A DNA stretch of 64,000 nt from Gandjariella thermophila. GTDB taxonomy: Bacteria > Actinomycetota > Actinomycetes > Mycobacteriales > Pseudonocardiaceae. Numbering within the stretch: position 1 is the stretch's first letter; each line of letters starts with the position of its first letter. The notes beneath the pieces are model-generated. The model was given only the letters and a program-made list of their open reading frames with translations. It did no database searches and was not told the origin of the DNA. This document shows, in pieces, positions 1 through 6,952 of the stretch. A program made the position numbers and the translations under genes. Location: contig NZ_BJFL01000016.1 in assembly GCF_005405885.1 (NCBI RefSeq), positions 50,330 to 114,329 on the forward strand. The letters run 5' to 3'.

Positions 1-909
1 GTCGGCTACGACGTGATCGGCGCGCTGCTCACCGGCCAGGCGACGATCGGACTCATCGTCGGCATCCTGGTGGTCAAGACGATCATCTGGTCGCTGTCGC
101 TGGGTTCCGGAACCTCCGGTGGCGTGCTGGCCCCGGTGTTCATGATCGGCGGTGCGCTCGGCGCGCTGGAGGGGGCCGCCTTTCCCACCGTGGCGCCGGG
201 CTTCTGGGCGATGATGGGGCTGGCCGCCGTGGTCGGCGGCGTCATGCGTTCCCCGCTCACCGGGGTGGTGTTCACCCTGGAACTGACGCGCGCGTGGCCG
301 GCGGCGCTGCCCCTGCTGATCTCGTCCACCGCGGCGTACGCGCTGTCCACGCTGGTGCTGAAGCGGTCGGTGCTGACCGAGAAGATCGCCCGCCGGGGCC
401 TGCACCTGACCCGGGAGTACTCCACCGACCCGCTCGAGGCGTTCTTCGTGCGGGACGTCATGGACTCCGACGTGTTCATGCTGCGCGACACCGACACTCT
501 GGCGGAGGGCCTGCGCCGCACCCGCGCCGACCACGAGGGCCCGGCGGACCGGGTGCAGCACCTGTACCCCGTGGTGGACGAGCACGGCCGGCTGGTCGGC
601 GTGGTGACCCGCAACGACCTGCTGGAGCGGATGGCTGAGGGTGGCGACGCGGCCACCGTGGCCGACGTGATGCGCCGCGACCCGATCACCGTGCACCCCG
701 ACGACACGCTCAGCCATGTCGCGTACCTGTTCGCCGAGCACGGGCTGACCCGAGCCCCGGTGGCGGCGCGCGACGACCACCGCGCGGTGCTCGGCATGGT
801 GACCCTGGCCCATCTGCTGCACGGCCGGCGGCACGACCTCACCGAGGACCGGCACCGGGAACGGGTGCTGTCGGCGCCGATCCCGCGGACGGTGGCCCGC
901 CAGGGCTGA
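1..909 (+). CDS. ClC-type chloride channel, C-terminal part with two CBS domains (5' end outside window)
   Basis: The frame is open from base 1, so the N-terminal membrane domain lies outside the window. The visible part starts with the last ClC membrane helices, including the pore-helix sequence GTSGGVLAPVFMIGGALG (residues about 36-53), which fits the GxFxP-type anion-selectivity motif with Phe replaced by Leu. A hydrophobic stretch follows. A cytoplasmic tail then carries two CBS repeats (about residues 150-215 and 220-285; VRDVMDSDVFM and VADVMRRDPITVHP), which in this family bind nucleotides and gate transport. It should move chloride, or exchange chloride for protons, across the cytoplasmic membrane. 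The assignment is firm, but channel and antiporter cannot be separated without the missing gating-glutamate region. Confidence 0.9.
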   Translation, partial: VGYDVIGALLTGQATIGLIVGILVVKTIIWSLSLGSGTSGGVLAPVFMIGGALGALEGAAFPTVAPGFWAMMGLAAVVGGVMRSPLTGVVFTLELTRAWPAALPLLISSTAAYALSTLVLKRSVLTEKIARRGLHLTREYSTDPLEAFFVRDVMDSDVFMLRDTDTLAEGLRRTRADHEGPADRVQHLYPVVDEHGRLVGVVTRNDLLERMAEGGDAATVADVMRRDPITVHPDDTLSHVAYLFAEHGLTRAPVAARDDHRAVLGMVTLAHLLHGRRHDLTEDRHRERVLSAPIPRTVARQG

Positions 910-1161
910 GCACAGCGTCGCGCTGCGTGGCGGCATCATGCCGCACAATCTCCGCCGGCCACACCCGTCTTCGGGTCCTTCGGCTACCAGTCGGTGTTCG
1001 TCTACATCGCCGCGTGCTGGGCGATCGTCGCGGTCACCGTCGGCGCGTTCGGCCCGCGCACCGGGATGCGGAACCTGGAGCGGCTGACCGAGTCCGCCCC
1101 CGACTCCGGCGCCGCCGTGTCCGAGGCGGCCGCGTCCGTCGCGCCGCGCGCCGCGGACTGA
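910..1161 (+). pseudogene. 3' remnant of an MFS transporter gene
   Basis: Directly after the chloride channel stop, the frame ending at 1161 reads TPVFGSFGYQSVFVYIAA, one hydrophobic helix, and then a hydrophilic Ala/Glu-rich tail. This is the usual last transmembrane helix and C-terminal tail of a sugar- or aromatic-acid-type MFS permease. No start codon or other helices precede it; only about 65 codons of a gene normally 1.3 kb long remain. The stretch ends in a normal stop (TGA 1159-1161). I read it as the 3' end of a permease gene removed by a deletion that joined it to the channel gene. It is unlikely to be translated. Confidence 0.6.
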
Positions 1162-1209
1162 GCCCGCGGTCGGCGACTTTCCGATCGTTGACCGGCGGAA
1201 CGTCCGGCG

Positions 1210-1255
1210 TTGACGGTCGGCGATCCCTGGTCATAATCGGACAACATTGGTTGTC
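1210..1255 (+). promoter_or_regulatory. Promoter with adjoining palindromic operator for the MpaB-family gene
   Basis: TTGACG (1210-1215) and CATAAT (1232-1237), 16 bp apart, form a good sigma-70-type promoter, rare in such GC-rich DNA. Immediately downstream is a perfect inverted repeat, GACAAC-ATTG-GTTGTC (1240-1255), placed where a bound repressor would block transcription of the gene starting at 1277. No dedicated regulator gene is adjacent. Confidence 0.6.
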
Positions 1256-1276
1256 AGTTGGCTGCGGGGCGGTCCG

Positions 1277-2263
1277 ATGACGCGGCAGGGGAGCGGGACG
1301 AGCGCCGAGGCCTCGACCACCCGGGAGCAGCCGCGCCCGCTCGGACCCGACTCGTTGACCTGGAAGTACTTCGGGGACTGGCGGGGGCTGCTGGCGGCGC
1401 TGTGGGCAGGTTCGATGCAGAACATGCACCCCGAACTCGGCGTGGCGGTGGAGCAGCACTCCCGGTTCTTCGAGGAGCGCTGGCAGCGGTTGTTCCGCTC
1501 GATGTACCCGATCGGCGGCGTGGTCTACGACGGGCCGCGAGCCGTGCGTACCGCCCACGAGGTGCGCGGCTACCACAACACCATCAGCGGCGTGGACCGG
1601 CACGGCCGGCCCTACCACGCGCTCAACCCGGACACCTTCTACTGGGCGCACGCCACGTTCTTCATGAGCGTCATCCTCACCGTCGAGTACTTCGGCGGCG
1701 GTCTGTCCGAACTGGACAAACGTCGGCTGTTCGACGAGCACGTGCGGTGGTACCGGCTCTACGGCGTGAGCATGCGCCCGGTCCCGCCGGACTGGGAGAG
1801 CTTCCAGGCGTACTGGGAGCACATGTGCCGCGAGGTGCTGGAGGACAACGGGGCCACCCGGGACGTGCTCGACGTGCACGCGCTGGCCAGGCCGCCCGCG
1901 CTGTCCTGGCTGCCGGCCGCGCTGTGGCGGTTACTGCGGATCCCACTCGGCCGCGGCTACCTGTGGATCACCGTCGGCATGTACCACCCGGCCGTGCGGG
2001 AACGGCTCGGCTACCGGTGGACCCGCACGGACGAGCTGCTGCTGCGGTGGTTCGGCCGCCTCGTCCACCACGGGTGGAAGCTGGTGCCGCGCTCCCGGCG
2101 GTACCACCCGAGGGCGCGGGCCGGTTGGCGGCGCGCGGCCGGTGAGATCCCGGCCGACGCGCCGCCGGTGGAGACCCCGGTGCGCAATCTGCCGCCGGCC
2201 AGTGAGTGGCACAATCCCGCGCACTACGTGCCGGCGGACCTGCGGCGCCGGGCCCACCGCTGA
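1277..2263 (+). CDS. Oxygenase MpaB family / DUF2236 protein
   Basis: A 328-residue protein of the MpaB/latex-clearing-protein catalytic family (Pfam MPAB_Lcp_cat, DUF2236). The core has the typical aromatic and His-rich pattern FGDWRG, YHNTISGVDRHGRPYHALNP, then FYWAHATFF around residues 95-125, and a later helix with YHPAVRERLGYRWT. Members bind heme and act as oxygenases or are uncharacterised; the substrate cannot be told here. The ATG at 1277 was preferred to the TTG at 1247 because the TTG falls inside the palindromic operator, and a GGGGCGG stretch precedes the ATG. The gene stands alone, in front of a convergent broken FAD monooxygenase gene. Confidence 0.82.
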   Translation: MTRQGSGTSAEASTTREQPRPLGPDSLTWKYFGDWRGLLAALWAGSMQNMHPELGVAVEQHSRFFEERWQRLFRSMYPIGGVVYDGPRAVRTAHEVRGYHNTISGVDRHGRPYHALNPDTFYWAHATFFMSVILTVEYFGGGLSELDKRRLFDEHVRWYRLYGVSMRPVPPDWESFQAYWEHMCREVLEDNGATRDVLDVHALARPPALSWLPAALWRLLRIPLGRGYLWITVGMYHPAVRERLGYRWTRTDELLLRWFGRLVHHGWKLVPRSRRYHPRARAGWRRAAGEIPADAPPVETPVRNLPPASEWHNPAHYVPADLRRRAHR

Positions 2264-2270
2264 CCGTCTC

Positions 2271-2582
2271 CTACCGCACCCGCAGAGTGTCCTTTTCGGA
2301 CTGGACGGCGGTGTCCCAGTCGATGCGGTACCGCTGCTCCGGTCCGAGGGCCTTCTCCGGCCGCATCACGGTCTTCGTCATCAGCCGCATCAGCACCGGC
2401 AGCAGCGCGCTGGTCAGCGGACCGGGTGCCTTGACATGGTTGACCTTCGCGGCGCGGGCGGCGATCCGCTCCACCCGTGGCCGCCTGCGGCGCTCGTAGG
2501 CGGCGAAGGCGGCCCGAGGGTCTGCCGCGACCGGCCCGGCGATCCCGCCGCCGATGACCAGTGCGGTCCGTACCTTCGTCAT
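2271..2582 (-). pseudogene. Internally deleted FAD-dependent monooxygenase
   Basis: The 103-codon frame starts with a normal FAD-binding N-terminus (VIGGGIAGPVAA, the GxGxxG fold of PHBH-type monooxygenases, residues 8-19). It then jumps directly to the family's C-terminal helix, DPRAAFAAYERRRRPRVERI, and the closing YRIDW segment. About 280 residues that normally lie between, including the GD motif and the substrate domain, are missing, with the frame preserved at the junction near 2522. The start has a reasonable ribosome site (GGGAGA, 5 nt before ATG). PadR regulators commonly sit next to such monooxygenases, and an intact one lies just upstream, so this looks like the regulator's former target. 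The product cannot be catalytically active. Confidence 0.75.
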
Positions 2583-2769
2583 GGTGTTCTCCCAGGGGAT
2601 CCGGCGGACCGGGGGATCCCGGTGCCGACGCGTGCCAACCCGCCCCGCGGGAGAACCCGGCTATCCTTGCGGCTGCCACCTCGTGTCCGGATTCGCATGC
2701 CGCGGGTATCGGTTCGAGGTTCGCCGGCCCCGGCGGTGGTGCGGCAACACCCCCGCCGGGGCCGGTGCT

Positions 2770-3414
2770 CTACTCCGTGCCGCCTCCTTCCGCCAGTTCG
2801 GCGAGGTCGAGCGGCACCTCACCGGTGGCATGCCAGTGCCGCCACCCGGTCAGGTCGGGAAACGTGCCGGCGGCGAGGTCGTCGACCAGCGAGCGGATCC
2901 AGGCCGCCTCCGCCTCGCGAACCGCCAGTTCGTACTCGCTCTCCACCAGGAACAGCCGGGGCACCTCGCGGCGGTACTCGGCCAGTGACTCGCGCAGCGC
3001 GGCGATGCCGCCCTCCACGGCGTCGAGCCGGCGGCGCAGCAGGGTGGTGGCCTCGTCCGGGGTGAGCGCGGCGAGCATGGAAAGGCCGGCCTTGAACCTC
3101 GGGTGTTCCGGCTGCGGGGTGGAGACCAGTTCGCGCACCCAGTCGACCAGTTCCGCGCGGCCGGCGTCGGTGATCCGGTAGACCGTCCGCTCCGGGCGGG
3201 CGCCCTCCCGCGTGCTGTCCGCGACCTCGATGAACCCGTGCTTGGCCAGGTTCCGCACCACCGTGTAGAGCGAGCCCCACTTGATCTCCATGTCGTCCTC
3301 CTTGCCGCGGGAGCGCAGCAGGGAGGCGATCTCGTAGGGGTGCATCGGCCGTTGTACGACGGTGCCGAGCACGGCGAGCCCGAGCAGGTTGCTCACCTTG
3401 CGTCGCTTCGCCAT
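2770..3414 (-). CDS. PadR family transcriptional regulator
   Basis: A 214-residue protein with an N-terminal winged helix (LLGLAVLGTVVQRPMHPYEI, residues 9-28; then SLYTVVRNLAKHGFIEV and a basic wing RPERTVYRIT) and a C-terminal dimerising coiled region of the PadR/Vir type. The family represses detoxification or efflux genes and its own gene. The ATG at 3414 is chosen because GGAGG stands 3 nt upstream; a longer in-frame version would run over the operator at 3435-3452. The nearest gene on the same strand is the deleted FAD monooxygenase, so only autoregulation, and possibly control of the divergent permease gene, remains. Confidence 0.88.
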   Translation of the reverse strand: MAKRRKVSNLLGLAVLGTVVQRPMHPYEIASLLRSRGKEDDMEIKWGSLYTVVRNLAKHGFIEVADSTREGARPERTVYRITDAGRAELVDWVRELVSTPQPEHPRFKAGLSMLAALTPDEATTLLRRRLDAVEGGIAALRESLAEYRREVPRLFLVESEYELAVREAEAAWIRSLVDDLAAGTFPDLTGWRHWHATGEVPLDLAELAEGGGTE

Positions 3415-3434
3415 GGCCTCCGCCTCATCTGCAA

Positions 3435-3452
3435 ATACTCGCGGCCGAGTAT
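3435..3452. promoter_or_regulatory. Probable PadR operator
   Basis: Perfect inverted repeat ATACTCG-CGGC-CGAGTAT, 20 bp upstream of the padR start. AT-rich half-sites of this kind are typical of autoregulated PadR genes. Further AT-rich sequence (3450-3468, including AATATA) follows, so a promoter is likely to overlap it. Confidence 0.65.
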
Positions 3453-3608
3453 ACGCAAGCGAATATACCGCGGGCAAGGAGGCGGCTGGGAAGGCCGTGG
3501 CCGGGAAGGACGTGACCGTTGCCGCCGAACGGTGCCGTCCACACCGCCGGCTGGCTGCCGGGTTGGGATTCTCACGTTCACCTGGTGCCGCGCGGTCCAG
3601 CCGCGAGA

Positions 3609-4367
3609 ATGGCGGAAGTGTCGATCCCCGAGGTGGTGCTGCTCTCCGTCGCCGGCGTCGGGGCGGGGCTGATCGGGAGCGTCGCCGGGCTCGCCTCGCT
3701 GATCAGCTACCCCGCGCTGCTCGGCATCGGGCTGCCGCCGGTCACCGCCAACGTCACCAATACCGTCGCGCTGGTGTTCAGCGGGGTCGGCTCGGCGCTG
3801 GGCTCCCGGGTCGAGTTGACCGGGCAGGCGACGCGGCTGCGCCGGCTCGGCGTGGCGGCACTGCTGGGCGGTGCCCTCGGCGCCGGCCTCCTGCTGCACA
3901 CCCCACCCGGCGCGTTCGCCCTGGCCGTGCCGTGGCTGATCGGCGTGGCGTCGGTGCTGATCCTGGTGCAGCCGCAGCGGCTGGTGCGGCGGCTGCGAAC
4001 CGCCGAGGCCGGTGCGGTGCCCACCGCCGCCACCTTCCTGGTCGCCATCTACGTCGGCTACTTCGGCGCCGCCGCCGGCGTGCTGCTGCTGGCGGTACTG
4101 CTCGCCGTCACCTCGGAGACGCTCGCCCGCAGCAACGCGCTGAAGAACGTGACGATGTGCCTGGCCAACGCGGTGGCCGCGGTGGCGTTCGGGTTCTTCG
4201 GGTCGGTGCGCTGGGCCGCGGTGCTGCCGTTGGCGCTCGGGTTCCTGCTCGGCGGCTGGCTCGGCCCGCTGGTCGTCCGGCACGCCCCCGCCCGCGCGAT
4301 GCGGGTGGCCATCGGGCTCGCCGGCCTGGGGCTGGCCGGCTACCTCGGCGTCAAGGCCTACCGCTGA
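3609..4367 (+). CDS. TauE/SafE family membrane transporter
   Basis: A 252-residue, very hydrophobic protein with about eight membrane segments in the duplicated layout of the TauE/SafE (DUF81) family. The first repeat includes GLIGSVAGLASLISYPALL and the family-typical NVTNTVAL; the second half has YVGYFGAAAGVLLLAVL and NALKNVTM. Relatives export sulfite, sulfoacetate or other organosulfur anions; no substrate is indicated. The ATG at 3609 was used because the conserved membrane part begins right after it. Its stop codon is also the first base triplet of a dispersed repeat element. Confidence 0.85.
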   Translation: MAEVSIPEVVLLSVAGVGAGLIGSVAGLASLISYPALLGIGLPPVTANVTNTVALVFSGVGSALGSRVELTGQATRLRRLGVAALLGGALGAGLLLHTPPGAFALAVPWLIGVASVLILVQPQRLVRRLRTAEAGAVPTAATFLVAIYVGYFGAAAGVLLLAVLLAVTSETLARSNALKNVTMCLANAVAAVAFGFFGSVRWAAVLPLALGFLLGGWLGPLVVRHAPARAMRVAIGLAGLGLAGYLGVKAYR

Positions 4368-4534
4368 CAGACTGTTCCGGTCAGGACTTACCTGCGATGA
4401 CGAGCACGGGAACGCGCCAGGGCGAAGCCCCGCGATCGCGGCGGCGGGGCGTTCTGTCAGGCACAGCCGAAGTGCCATGTGCGGTCGCGCCCCGGCGACG
4501 CGATCGCGGCGCGCGTTGACCGAACAGGCACTGA
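4365..4534 (+). repeat. Dispersed stop-codon-associated element, copy A (about 170 bp)
   Basis: The element begins TGACAGACTGTTCCGG, where TGA is the stop codon of the TauE gene, and ends near GCACTGA. The interior holds AACGCGCCAGGGCGAAGCCC, the palindrome CCGCGATCGCGG, and near the end CGATCGCGGCGCGCGTT. Copy C (41079-41246, reverse orientation) matches over its whole length; copy B (6828-6896) keeps only the two ends. Copy A encodes fragments of the same small basic peptide as copy C (TGTRQGEAPRSRR, then PATRSRRA), but in different frames. Confidence 0.75.
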
Positions 4535-4585
4535 CACCGTGGTGGCCGGCCGCCGGTGCTGGGATGCTGGCGGTGGAGGTTCCCG

Positions 4586-6208
4586 GTGTCCCGGAGAGCG
4601 GTGCTGCTGGCGGGACTGGTGACCGTGCTGGTCGCCGCCGCGGTGCTCGCCGCCCTGCTGGGCCGCGGTGCCCGGTCCCCGCACGCGGCCGGACCCGCCG
4701 GCCCGGCCAGCCCACCCGCACCGGCCACCACACTCGGACCGGTGGGGGTCACCGCGGCGTGGGTGATCGAGGAGAACCGGCGGCCGGGCAGCCCGGAGTG
4801 GCGGATCGGTGGCACGCCGGGCGGCATCGAGGGTTTCGCCGACCAGGTCTACGCCAGCCGGGGGCAGACCGTGACGCTGTACGTGTCCGGCGACGCACCC
4901 CGGTTCCACGTCGAGGCCTACCGGGTGGGCTACTACCAGGGCGCCGGTGCGCGCCTGGTGTGGCGCTCCGACGAGGCGCCGGCGGCGCGGCAGCCGCCGT
5001 GCCCGGTGACGCCGGGCACCAACATGGTGGCCTGCGACAACTGGGCTCCGTCCCTGCGGATGGCCCTCACCCCGGCGTTCGTGCCCGGTGACTACCTGCT
5101 CAAGCTGGTCGGCAGCGGCGGGGCACAGAGCTACGTTCCGCTCACGGTGTGGGACCCGGCGAGCCACGCCACCTACCTGGTCAAGAACGACGTGTTCACC
5201 TGGCAGGCGTGGAATCCCTACGGCGGCTTCGACTTCTACGCCGGCCACGGCACCTGCCGGGGCGGGTACCCGCTGTGCTCGCGGGCCCGGGTGGTCTCCG
5301 ACGACCGCCCGTACGGCGACGGGCAGGGCACCGGGGACTTCCTCGACCTGGAGGCGCCGCTGGTGTGGTGGGCGGAGGAGAACGGGCTGGACGTCTCCTA
5401 CGCCACCGATCTCACCCTGGTGCAGCATCCCGAGGTGGCGCTGGCGCACCGGGCGCTGCTGTCGCTGGGGCACGACGAGTGCTGGTCGCTGGCGGAGCGG
5501 CGGGCCGCCGTCGCCGCCCACGACCACGGGGTCAACCTCGTCTTCTTCGGCGCCAGCCCGATCCTGCGGCACGTGCGGCTGCAGGACTCCCCGCTCGGGC
5601 AGGGCCGCGAGGTGGTCGACTACCGGGACGCCGCGGAGGACCCGCTGAACGGCCGCGGTGATCCGCTGGAGGTCACCGGCAACACCTGGGCTGCGCCACC
5701 GGCGAACTGGCCGGAGAGCGACTTCGTCGGCGCCGCCTACAACGGGTTCCTCCGGCCGAACGCCCCGCCCGGCGGGTTCACCGTGGTCGACGCCGGGGCG
5801 TGGATCTTCGCCGGCACCGGGCTGCGCGACGGCGCCGTCGTTCCCGGGGTGATCCGGTCCGATGTGGACCGTTTCGACGCCGGCGGGGGCCACCCGCCCG
5901 ACGTGCAGATCTTCGGCCACTCCCCGCTGCCGGTGGCCCAGGCGGAGGCGAACACCCGGAACGGGCCGGTGTTCTACTCCGACATGACGTACTACACCGA
6001 CCCGCGCGGCCACGCCGGCGTGTTCGACTCCGGGACCAACAACTGGATTCCGGCGCTGGCCCCGTGCCCGCGGGGCGTCCCCTGCCCCGCCGAGGTGGTG
6101 CGGCGGATCACCGGCAACCTGCTGCGGGTGTTCGGGCAGGGCCCGGCCGGGGACGTCCAACCGTCTCAGCCGAACTGGCAACGCATCTACCCGCCGGCGG
6201 CGCGCTGA
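4586..6208 (+). CDS. Membrane-anchored or secreted protein with DUF6605 (N,N-dimethylformamidase beta-like) domain
   Basis: A 540-residue protein with an N-terminal hydrophobic anchor or signal (residues 5-24) and a Pro/Ala-rich linker. A long domain related to the C-terminal part of the dimethylformamidase large subunit (DUF6605) follows. It carries the family pattern QTVTLYVSG, RVGYYQGAGARLVW, KNDVFTWQAWNPYGGFDFY, and SLGHDECWS (typical of the GHDEYW core). The large subunit in true DMFase binds a mononuclear iron, but these secreted actinobacterial relatives are uncharacterised. The GTG at 4586 is preferred to one 30 nt upstream because GGAGGT lies 5 nt before it. Confidence 0.8.
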   Translation: MSRRAVLLAGLVTVLVAAAVLAALLGRGARSPHAAGPAGPASPPAPATTLGPVGVTAAWVIEENRRPGSPEWRIGGTPGGIEGFADQVYASRGQTVTLYVSGDAPRFHVEAYRVGYYQGAGARLVWRSDEAPAARQPPCPVTPGTNMVACDNWAPSLRMALTPAFVPGDYLLKLVGSGGAQSYVPLTVWDPASHATYLVKNDVFTWQAWNPYGGFDFYAGHGTCRGGYPLCSRARVVSDDRPYGDGQGTGDFLDLEAPLVWWAEENGLDVSYATDLTLVQHPEVALAHRALLSLGHDECWSLAERRAAVAAHDHGVNLVFFGASPILRHVRLQDSPLGQGREVVDYRDAAEDPLNGRGDPLEVTGNTWAAPPANWPESDFVGAAYNGFLRPNAPPGGFTVVDAGAWIFAGTGLRDGAVVPGVIRSDVDRFDAGGGHPPDVQIFGHSPLPVAQAEANTRNGPVFYSDMTYYTDPRGHAGVFDSGTNNWIPALAPCPRGVPCPAEVVRRITGNLLRVFGQGPAGDVQPSQPNWQRIYPPAAR

Positions 6209-6317
6209 AGCGCCCGCAGGTCACGGAACGGTGACGAAAATCGGTGCTCCGGCGCTGACGAGGTGAGAGGACCGAGTGACCGGCCGTGGGAGGGTTCCGA
6301 TGCCAGGAGGCGATCAC

Positions 6318-6830
6318 ATGGACGACGGTGGCCACGGATGCGGACTCGGCTCGGTGTGGACGCCGTATCCGTTCGGCGACGGCACTGGCACCGAGTCGAT
6401 CCGGGCGCGGGACGTGCTGCTGCGGATGGCGGAGGTGCTGATCGCACACGGGGTCGCGGAGGAGGACGTGGAACTGGTGCTGCCGTCGCCGCGCCGGTTG
6501 CAGGTCGCGCTGGCACGGCAGCGGCAACGCGAACGCGACGCCGCCCTCGCCGCTGACCAGGACGTGTGCTCGGTGTTACTGGCGGTGTGCCCGCAGCACG
6601 GGGACACCCTACGGCCGTCGCCGGAGGGAATCCGGTGCTCGGTGCGCACCTGCCGGCGCCGCTGGCCGGGGCCGCGCTGGGTGCGGCACTGTGACCAGCC
6701 GGCGGTCGCCGTGGTCGACGATCCCGACATCGGCGAGCGGCGGCGGCTGTGCGCCAGGCACCTGGCCGCCGAGCGGGGCGAGAGCACCGGGGTGCCTCTG
6801 GTCAGCACCGCGCCCGCGCCGAGCCGCTGA
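6318..6830 (+). CDS. Hypothetical Cys/His-rich protein
   Basis: I do not recognise a named family. The 170-residue product has a basic, helical central region (LARQRQRERDAAL) and a C-terminal half with repeated cysteines and histidines: CSVLLAVCPQHG, IRCSVRTC, HCDQPA, LCARHL. This spacing could form one or two zinc-binding sites. The start is well supported: AGGAGG stands 7 nt before ATG 6318. The gene lies downstream of the DUF6605 gene on the same strand, and its stop codon is the first triplet of repeat copy B. Confidence 0.65.
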   Translation: MDDGGHGCGLGSVWTPYPFGDGTGTESIRARDVLLRMAEVLIAHGVAEEDVELVLPSPRRLQVALARQRQRERDAALAADQDVCSVLLAVCPQHGDTLRPSPEGIRCSVRTCRRRWPGPRWVRHCDQPAVAVVDDPDIGERRRLCARHLAAERGESTGVPLVSTAPAPSR

Positions 6831-6896
6831 CAGCCCGTTCCGGAACCGGACCGACCCTGCGACGCGATCGCGGCGCGCGTTCAGGCACAAGCACCG
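6828..6896 (+). repeat. Dispersed stop-codon-associated element, copy B (shortened)
   Basis: TGACAGCCCGTTCCGG starts at the stop codon of the preceding gene. The distal part GACGCGATCGCGGCGCGCG followed by GCACCG is nearly identical to the end of copy A, but about 100 bp of the middle is missing. One frame still reads DPATRSRRAF, the conserved peptide end of the element. Confidence 0.65.
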
Positions 6897-6952
6897 TGGC
6901 CGGTGTCCGCGCCGAAGCCGGCCACGGAGCGTGCACCGGTCGGCGCGCTCGG

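Noticed and set aside
4457..6181. 574-codon open frame on the minus strand opposite the DUF6605 gene
   Set aside because: Antisense shadow of a gene with clear signal sequence and family motifs; biased composition and no ribosome site.
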